64,000 nt of DNA. Origin: Tridacna crocea (taxonomy: Eukaryota; Mollusca; Bivalvia; Cardiida; Cardiidae). A model generated the notes under the pieces. It was not told where the DNA came from. It saw only the letters and a list, made by a program, of their open reading frames with translations, and ran no database searches. Both the position numbers and the translations under genes were made by a program. Location of the stretch: positions 35,000,619 to 35,064,618 of the forward strand of contig OX031071.1 of NCBI GenBank assembly GCA_943736015.1, in the 5' to 3' direction. Positions 57,159-64,000 of the stretch are shown here, piece after piece (position 1 is the first letter of the stretch; each line of letters opens with the position of its first letter).

Positions 57159-57424
57159 CATTCAGTGGTTAGCGTGTCGGACTCACGACCGGGTGGTTGT
57201 GAGTTCTATCCTTGGTTTAGGCGAACTTTCTTTCCGTCATATTTTTGCCTCCCACATCTGCAGAAGCATGGGAGAAAAGTAGTCGGTGGCTTTGGAAAGA
57301 AAAGTTGTATTAGTACTGGTGTGAGAAAGTCAAGAAACACATGCGCGTCGTCCATCGCCATGATATGACTTTAGCTGTTAAAGTGGCGTTAAACTGTAAT
57401 ACAATCAACCAACCAACCAACCAA
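57159..57424 (+). mobile_element. tRNA-derived SINE, plus strand
   Basis: TTCAGTGGTTAGCGTGTCGG (A box), GGTTGTGAGTTCTATCC (B box), TTTTTGCCTCCCACATCTGC body, AAAGTGGCGTTAAACTGTAA and a (CCAA)n tail. Sister of 22053-22326. The promoter head is degraded at a few positions. Confidence 0.85.
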
Positions 57425-57469
57425 TAATCATTAAGTGACGACCGATTACAGTGCTTACAGCACTTTGAT

Positions 57470-57535
57470 TTATTTCGTCTGCAAGTGCTTTCAATTTGGA
57501 CCGGTCTAAAATGTTGATGTTTGGAAAAGGGTTAA
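57470..57535. mobile_element. Solo T-MITE right end
   Basis: TCGTCTGCAAGTGCTTTCAA, GGACCGGTCTAAAATG, TTTGGAAAAGGG then TTAA. The left half is absent. Confidence 0.6.
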
Positions 57536-57856
57536 ATTACATCCGGTTCTTTTACGTGCTCGGTGTATAGCACTGTCACACGGGACCTCGGTTTAACATC
57601 TTGTTTTGTTATTTATCTCAAAATAACGATTTAATAAAGATCGACAAGACAGATATAGACTTTGCGTTTTTAATGCGTTTTTCAGAACAACCACAACATT
57701 CGGCCGATTATGTAAATCACTATACCGTAATAGTTACTATGAATAGTCATATCAACACACGTCTCATCCGAAAGACTCTTAGCATCCTGGGTACAGAACC
57801 GGACTACTTTTCTACGCGACAACCGACAGGCCTGATTTTTCCTCAAACGTATTTCA

Positions 57857-57929
57857 ATGGGTGAGTGCAACACTATCCTAAGTGCCTATATTTTGTATAG
57901 GCACTTAGGATAGTGTTGCACTCACCCAT
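57857..57929. repeat. Perfect 34-bp-arm hairpin inserted in a dispersed repeat
   Basis: Arms 57857-57890 and 57896-57929 are perfect reverse complements (ATGGGTGAGTGCAACACT... and its mirror) with a TTTTG loop. The flanks (AGGCCTGATTTTTCCTC and ATAAAAGCCATTTTC) are contiguous in relatives of the host repeat at ~52990-53040 and ~63040-63075, so the hairpin is an insertion. Confidence 0.85.
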
Positions 57930-57959
57930 CGATTTATAAAAGCCATTTTCTCCCTGGCT

Positions 57960-58200
57960 ACTTTATAGTGCGAGTTCATAGGCGTAGAAACAGGGGGGAA
58001 GGGAGGAGCAATAATTTGGAAAGGGGCGCCAACATGTCCTATCTTCCCCCGCCCCCCCCCCCCCCAAATAATACACCCAAATTTTCCTTCATGAAAGGTC
58101 CGGGTATAAGTAATTACACCCACTGGAATATTTGCCCTTCTCCCACCCACCAACCCCCAATATGATAACCCTTCCTATGCCTATGGTATTACTACAAACT
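57960..58200. repeat. G-rich/C-rich inverted segment
   Basis: CATAGGCGTAGAAACAGGGGGG at ~57976 and CCTTCCTATGCCTATGG at ~58165-58184 are imperfect inverted ends around a C-run (58045-58066). Probably a short element; incidental reading frames across the C-run are not genes. Confidence 0.4.
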
Positions 58201-58350
58201 CCCTAATATCGGGTCGAATCTTCGAAGAGTATGACATGTGCACTTGCGCAGACAACGCTAGGAGTCATCAAATCATTTTGATGTCGTAACGGAATCGGCC
58301 GAGTTGTGACGAGTGATTTCAAAGGTCACTCTACGCACTCAGTGAATGAA

Positions 58351-58477
58351 TGACCCCCCGGTCATTATTTTATATGGAATATGGACCCCCCCGGTCATTA
58401 TTTTATAAAGAATATGGACCCCCCGGTCCATATTCTATATAAAATAATGACCGGGGGTCATTATTCTATGGGGGTCA
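58351..58477. repeat. Palindromic GACCCCCCGGTCAT repeats
   Basis: TGACCCCCCGGTCATTATTT, ATGGACCCCCCCGGTCATTA and ATGGACCCCCCGGTCCATAT in one direction are mirrored by ATAATGACCGGGGGTCATTA and TATGGGGGTCAC. Tandem plus inverted structure. The flank ACGGAATCGGCCGAG-TGTGACGAGTG (58290) recurs at 61312. Confidence 0.7.
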
Positions 58478-58690
58478 CTTTACAACGTTACACCGGCCTT
58501 CTGCTGTACGAAGTTCTAACGTCGTGTCACTAGATTATTTTTCTGCAAATACTTTGACAAACCATTTAGAAGTGATTGTGGTTGATTACGTGATTCGGAC
58601 ATAATTAATCCATTAGATTAAAGCCTTGAAAGGTATAGTACGTACATAGCTGTATATGTATGTATACATAGTCTTGAATCGATTTCAGTA

Positions 58691-58699
58691 CCCGGAAGT
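58691..58699. repeat. 9-bp target duplication, left (CCCGGAAGT)
   Basis: CCCGGAAGT precedes the element at 58700 and recurs at 61147-61155. Confidence 0.75.
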
Positions 58700-61146
58700 G
58701 GGTGGAGGAAGATTCGGACCCAAGAAGATTCGGCCCAACACGAAATCTTGAGAAGATTCGGACCCAAGAAGATTCGGACCACCTACGAGAAGATTCGGCC
58801 CAAGGTAGAAGAAGATTCGGCCCTAATTCTAATAACAGTATAGTCAAGGCAGTTTCCATAATTATCTTGTAACTATACAGTTTACTTTAATTACATAAAG
58901 GAGAATGTCCAATTTTAGAGTTACTTTGATACCGGTTTTGTCCCACTTTATTGTTACGTAATGTATGTTTGCATACATATCAAAGTGAAAAGAACAATTT
59001 TAACTATTTGTAAATCATTATACGGGATGTGAAGATAGTTGAACGCACATGGATTACAATATTTTTTTTCACAGTTTGATGGTGAATGAAATAAAGGACT
59101 GCAATTTTCACAGTTTGAAGATGTTTTTGCAGTACTTGTCATAGATAAGCGATTTGTAATTGTATTGATGTATTATGAATGGTATGTCTTGGTTTATTAA
59201 CTGTTGATATTGTCCTTTTCTTTTTTAAAAAAAAGTTCTCATATGGCAGGGTAGATAAATTTGATGGTTAGTATTGTATAATGAATGTGCATCAGATTCA
59301 TTATTAATATGTGACCTGGAGATCGTGATCAGATAACACAGAAACAAAAAAAATGATTAACTGGATGCACCGCTAAATTACATTTTTTTTATTGCTATAT
59401 GTGTGATCTTATTATGTACATGAAAACATTAGCAAAAAAAGGTTTTTATCTAGTTAGGACAAATACCGTTATTACTATAATCTGACAACTCCGACACTTA
59501 AGGACACTGTGAAAGAAGGGTTTTGAAAAGAAATTGTTTGCTTTTTTTCTTCCCTTATCTACATCGTTTTCGTATGTTCTTGCTGCAATCTTTCAGGTCT
59601 TTAAGCATGGTACGATATTCTAAAATCGTCTGAAAATATCACTTTCATGATCATAGTCTGGGATGGATTAGAAAGGGTGCATTCTGATCTTGTCTGCATA
59701 TCGCCTTTATAGAATCGCCAAATTACTATTTGGTTTATCAGAAAATTCTTAATCTAGGAACTGTTTTTAGTCAATTACATCTTGTCGGGATCGTGACGCT
59801 AGATCAGACTGCAGTAAATTGCTATCCGGTCTTGAAGCCACACCGCTTTGCTATATCTATGTATTACTGCTTGATATGTTAGAAAATCTCCTAATCTAGT
59901 TCCTGGTTGTGGTTAATTGAATATTTTAGAGAGTGTGGTGCAAAATCAGACTGCAGTAAATTACGATCCCATCTTAAAGACCAATTTGTAATTCCGTGTA
60001 TTACGATGTTGAAGTACACTCTTCGCAAAGGCGAGTAAAACGGGGTGCAGGGTTTAATCCTACTAGAGTCAAACAAGCGTTATCAGTTTGTGAAGTGATA
60101 TTGTTGATTGACTTGGAGAAGGTCAGTCTATTATTATGTTATCAACTTTTTCATAGTTTTGATTTTCCTGAGAAAAAGTTATCTTTCGGCTTTTTAACGT
60201 TTGTATGGCTATGCCAATTATGTAGAGATTGCTGGCAGTCAAAGTTTTCTTCATTTTCCAAAATGTTTTATATCTCTTCAGAGAATCCCAACCATATGAG
60301 CAAGATTCAATTTCTTCATTGCAAATGATCTTTTTTTTTGACAAGTCTACATTTTCCAAGTTGTAAAAAAAATTAATTAATGTCCGATATCTTATGTGCA
60401 TAACATCATGAATGGAGAGAATTTGCTGGTGGCCACCATGTTTCTTAAATTATCTTAAAATTCATTTTTTTTTTCATATCCCATAATAACAGTCAGCTCT
60501 GAGCCATATAAAATTGTCGACTGAAAATGTTTTGAAATTGACAAGTTCACACCTTTGTCCTGTCTACATTTTTCGTTTGAAGAAGTAATAGGTAAAACCA
60601 ATGCATTTATTACTCAATAACAAGAATTTCATGACAAGAGTACTTTCGCCAAGGCCAAATAAAGTGCAAATATAATTTAAAACCATTTTTTTTTTCAATG
60701 TCTCAGTGAAAACGTTCCACAACAAAGAGAAAATTACGCTCCTAAGTTATTAAATCAAACAAAACATACAGCCAATAATGCAAAAAGAAATTAATAATGA
60801 TAAAAAAAAAATGGTCCGAGTTCTCTCTATTTCTCAAGGATTGGGCCAAATCTTCTCCAAAAAAGGGATGAGAAGTGCACCACTAAAATCAGCAAATAAT
60901 GGCCTTAGCAGAACACGGTAATAATCATAACGTTCTGCAAAACAATATGGGCGATTAAGATTACTAAAACGTTTAAGAATAACTAGTCCAATCAGGTAAT
61001 TTTACTGATAAAAACAATATAATACAACATGGGCCGAATCTTCTCACCCTCGGGGCCGAATCTTCTCACCTGCTGGGCCGAATCTTCTCGAAAATCGCTG
61101 GAAGACCCTGGGCCGAATCTTCTTGGGTCCGAATCTTCTGACATCC
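58700..61146. mobile_element. 2.4-kb foldback element with minisatellite termini
   Basis: The left terminus (58700-58835) is a run of AGAAGATTCGGCCCA / AGAAGATTCGGACCC words; the right terminus (61030-61146) is the same in reverse (GGGCCGAATCTTCT). Flanked by 9-bp CCCGGAAGT repeats. The interior is AT-rich and includes a T-MITE fragment (~59500), a ~148-bp diverged tandem duplication (TCAGACTGCAGTAAATT at 59797 and 59948) and a decayed T-MITE near 60420-60570. No transposase. Confidence 0.75.
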
Positions 61147-61155
61147 CCCGGAAGT
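61147..61155. repeat. 9-bp target duplication, right (CCCGGAAGT)
   Basis: Direct repeat of 58691-58699. Confidence 0.75.
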
Positions 61156-61299
61156 AAATTGTAAGGGCTTTGACGCATGTTGTTCAATAGAATGACATGC
61201 GGTTGCAAGATGATACAAGATGGTTGAAAGACGGACAATTCTTCATGGCCAAATTTGCCATTGTCTTTTGTACGATATGAATACCATACTTACGAGGTT

Positions 61300-61410
61300 A
61301 GATGTTGGTACGGAATCGGCCGAGTAGTGACGAGTGAATTCAAAGGTCACCATACGGTGCATAGATATACCGGAATGGACCGGAATGGACAGAAATCGAC
61401 CGGAATGGAC
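61300..61410. repeat. Fragment shared with 58285-58340, plus GACCGGAATG minirepeat
   Basis: TACGGAATCGGCCGAGTAGTG then GAGTGAATTCAAAGGTCAC matches 58288-58335. It continues into four loose ACCGGAATGGAC units. Confidence 0.6.
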
Positions 61411-62050
61411 TTAAAGTAATGATGTAAACTCTGTTGGCATTACTTCATTTATTTGACAAAAATCTTATGCAAAGGAAGGAAAAAAAAAAAAAAAAAACTG
61501 AACAGACCTAAACATTCCCTAAGAAATGAGTATATGGACTTTTCAATGAAAGAGAAACTCCGGGACATACCCAAATCTTAACAGAAAACTGTTTCCGATA
61601 TTTGAGGATTGTAACTAGAATTCAGTCCCTCCCCGATGTTCCCAATGTTTTTTTTTAAGTCCAAAGGTTAGCTTCTGCTGTCCGTTCAAGTTCATTCCTT
61701 TTCTATACTCCAATATCAGATCTTTTCAATTTACTGACAATTCTGACAATTTCATGTCTGATATTTGATGTTTTTGATTAGATATAGCTCGATTCTCGAT
61801 TTTCTCTTTGGTTCTTAAGTCGAGGGCTTTTAAGGGTCCTAACAGTTCCGTTCCGGTTTTCCATTCAATCATAGTTAGTTTCGTTTCATTTTGATGATTC
61901 AAATTTGCGATATTTGATGCTTCTGATATGAATTTGGTCCCTTCCCGCTGTGGCTGTTGTAACCTGCAACGACCTGGTCACCCATCCAGGCACTAACCTA
62001 AATGCACGTTGCTTAACTGCCACGAGAAAAATACACCAAACCGCATCGCT
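61411..62050. other. Intergenic; nothing recognised
   Basis: AT-rich with an A-run at ~61480-61497. TTCCGTTCCGGTTTTCCATT-type words recur loosely here and at 63545-63570. Confidence 0.35.
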
Positions 62051-62054
62051 GTAA

Positions 62055-62759
62055 AGACCCGTTTACACATTCACGATTTTCTCTACGATTCACCACGATT
62101 CACCCAGATTTTTCATGGTCAGAAAAATCGGGATGGATCGGGATGAATCGTGGCGAAAAGTAGAAATATTCAGTGTCACTACGATTCCAGTAAGAATGTC
62201 CACGATATTAGGACGGTATCTGTAAGGTATCGCTACGAATCAATGACGATTCATGACGGCAACGCTACGGTCAATGAGGATTGACCACGCGGTGGCACAA
62301 CGAATGCTCACGGTGCTTGTACGGTTCGATACGGTACTAGTCGTGGCCAATCGTGGAGCTCCGTAGCGAAACCGTGGATGATTCGTAGGACAACCGTACA
62401 CAATTCGTGGTGAATCGTGAGAATTCGTGGTGTCAAAGATTCCACGACTGGCTACGATCTCTCACGAATAGCCGCGAATATAGCTACGGTGTCAGTACGA
62501 ATAAGCACGATTCCGCTACAGTTGCGCTACGAATTAGGCCACGCCCAATAACCACCACGATTCGCCACGAATGTCTTAAACAGTTTAAAACTTCCGTAGC
62601 GCTAGGTACGTGGAGTTTCCCGAATCATCACGATTCATCAAGATTCACCACGATTCACCACGGTTCTACTACGAATCACCACGGTACATGACGATTTTAC
62701 AAATCGTGGCGAATCGTAGCGGCACCGTAGCCAAAAATCGTGAATGTGTAAACAGGCCT
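62055..62759. mobile_element. Harbinger-like element filled with ACGATTC words
   Basis: Termini AGACCCGTTTACACATTCACG and, mirrored, AGGCCTGTTTACACATTC, flanked by TAA on both sides (62052-62054, 62760-62762), as in PIF/Harbinger elements. The 700-bp interior has dozens of ACGATTC, GAATCGTG, ACGAAT and CTACGGT words at roughly 10-bp spacing in both orientations. No coding capacity. Confidence 0.75.
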
Positions 62760-63058
62760 TAAAAGCTAGCTCAACAGCAAGGCGGGTTTCAAGTGCTTAT
62801 ATATTTAACCTCTCTCCTTGTCACTTTTTTTTAATCAAATTCATAGAATCGTCTTTGAAATAGGGTCCGTCCATATTTTCCACTATTTCCATATTCCTTT
62901 TTTCTTCCATTCAGTTTATGTTATATTGTCTGCGCATACCATGTTCTTCAAAGATTCCACCTGTCTTATATGACGCATTACTCTCCCTGATATTCGGGAA
63001 ACTGTAGTAACAAGCTCTATAACGTAGCAATGGAGATCATGGCTTTTATCAATAAGTT
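62760..63058. other. Intergenic; nothing recognised
   Basis: AT-rich; no element or coding signal defined. Confidence 0.4.
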
Positions 63059-63282
63059 TGAGGAGAAATCAGGCCTGTTTTAGCTCCAGATTTCTCTAAA
63101 CTGCCGATCATAGCTAAATGAATCGCCCCAGGTAGCGTTTTATTGAGCAAACATTTATTTTAGTTTGGAGTACAAAGTAACGGTTGTCGCATAGAAAAGT
63201 AGTCCGGTTCTGTACCCAGGATGTCCAAATTGAAATTAGATACATGATTATTTATAGAATGCCATCTAGCGGGAGATAATGG
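63059..63282. repeat. Uninterrupted copy of the 53010-53340 repeat, plus MITE terminus
   Basis: GAGGAGAAATCAGGCCTG to GTACCCAGGATGTCC without the 148-bp insertion. At 63258-63280 GAATGCCATCTAGCGGGAG is a solo terminus of the 34431-34884 family. Confidence 0.65.
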
Positions 63283-63580
63283 TTCTTTTCTGATGATTCC
63301 TACATCTGATATTTGATGTTTCTGATGATGTTTTGGTCCCTTCCCGGTTTTTCTTCAGGAAGGCTGGTCGTTCCTGAAGGTCTGTTTCGACCATTCCATA
63401 TTAGAATATCGAACATAGTTCCATATTATTTTGTGTCCATTCTAATGATTCCCTTATTCATCATCAGATGGTAATGATCAAGTTTCAAGACCATTAACAT
63501 TTTTTTTCTATTTATTTTCAATGTCCATAGTTTTGTTTTAAGGGATCCGTTTAGGTCCGTTTCCGTTTTCCCATATTCAA

Positions 63581-63745
63581 AATAGAGGATAATCAACTGG
63601 TTGTTTTTGATATGAAAAATATCTCACGAGGATGCGTTGTTAGGCGTTGAAAAAACGAGTGCGCAGCACGAGTTTTTTTAACGCCTTACGACGCGTCCGA
63701 GTGAGATATTTTTCATATCAAAAACAACCAGTTGATTATTCTATT
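63581..63745. mobile_element. 165-bp palindromic MITE
   Basis: Near-perfect palindrome: AATCAACTGGTTGTTTTTGA, AAATATCTCAC, GCGT, TTAGGCGTT on the left and the mirror on the right, around TGCGCAGCA at the centre (~63663). GC-rich core in AT-rich arms. Could extrude a long hairpin. Confidence 0.85.
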
Positions 63746-64000
63746 TATTATATACCTTATTAACATTATTATTTGTAATTTTGCATTTGAAAGTGGAAAA
63801 AAATGTAGTCGAAAAAAAAAGTAGTTCCCAAATTACGGCAGGAAGTGAAAGTGAAAGTTGATAACGTCACTAGTGATGATATCAAAATTTATTACACTGG
63901 GAAAATCCAGGATTTCACTGCTTGGTATATAATAAATACCAGTTTCGACTCAGTTCATGTTCATTCCCACGTTGCCGACGTCAGGTATTTGTCGTTTCTG
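63746..64000. other. Window end; nothing recognised
   Basis: AT-rich sequence, no feature I can support. Confidence 0.4.

Overview
The window looks like nuclear DNA of a bivalve mollusc. It is AT-rich, gene-poor, intron-containing and packed with short non-autonomous transposons, tRNA-derived SINEs and tandem modules. The species call is inference: the B-box/propeller gene type and several of the repeat families resemble those I associate with bivalve genomes. I see no bacterial operon, rRNA gene, true tRNA gene or CRISPR array.

Coding content is small. (1) 3131-4624 (+) is an intact single-exon reading frame for a TRIM-like protein: B-box-type zinc finger, charged helix, NHL-like beta-propeller. 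It has a 3' splice site just upstream, and a duplicated exon-like block further upstream may be its 5' UTR. (2) Five dispersed exons on the minus strand (22891-23042, 26182-26252, 29393-29512, 30480-30554, 42900-42955) encode the first ~160 residues of PSMD14/Rpn11, the JAMM deubiquitinase of the proteasome lid, with correct splice sites and phases. The JAMM exon carries a one-base insertion, the start codon is not visible, one donor site is tandemly duplicated, several near-invariant residues are changed, and I cannot find the C-terminal exons. I call it a decaying intron-bearing duplicate, unless these are assembly errors. (3) A few minus-strand exon-like segments (19560-19642, 18850-18932, 14742-14868, 9819-9867) may belong to one or more unrecognised genes.

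The rest is mobile DNA. The dominant family (T-MITE below) is ~220 bp long, flanked by TTAA, ends in CCCxTTACCACACAA/TTGTGTGGTAAxGGG, and has a ~65-bp near-perfect palindrome at its centre. About 30 full or partial copies are present, some nested or chained on shared TTAA targets. Several copies differ from the rest at matching positions in both arms of the palindrome. Other elements include a 5.4-kb foldback element (43397-48769) with ~2.5-kb inverted arms and 9-bp target duplications, a 2.4-kb foldback element with minisatellite termini (58700-61146), a Harbinger-like element filled with a degenerate ACGATTC word (62055-62759), a hAT-like insertion (30720-31453), SINEs, and long dispersed repeats built from tandem ~156-166-bp modules (16208-17808, 32955-33803, 39871-41290, 49540-50424, 20371-21597).

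Layout: 1-2.9 kb repeats and possible 5' exons; 3-5 kb TRIM-like gene; 5-20 kb repeats with a few minus-strand exons; 22.9-43 kb PSMD14-like copy with introns full of T-MITEs; 43.4-48.8 kb giant foldback; 49.5-52 kb modular repeat, inverted repeats and a promoter-like patch; 53-64 kb stacked MITEs, foldback and hairpins.
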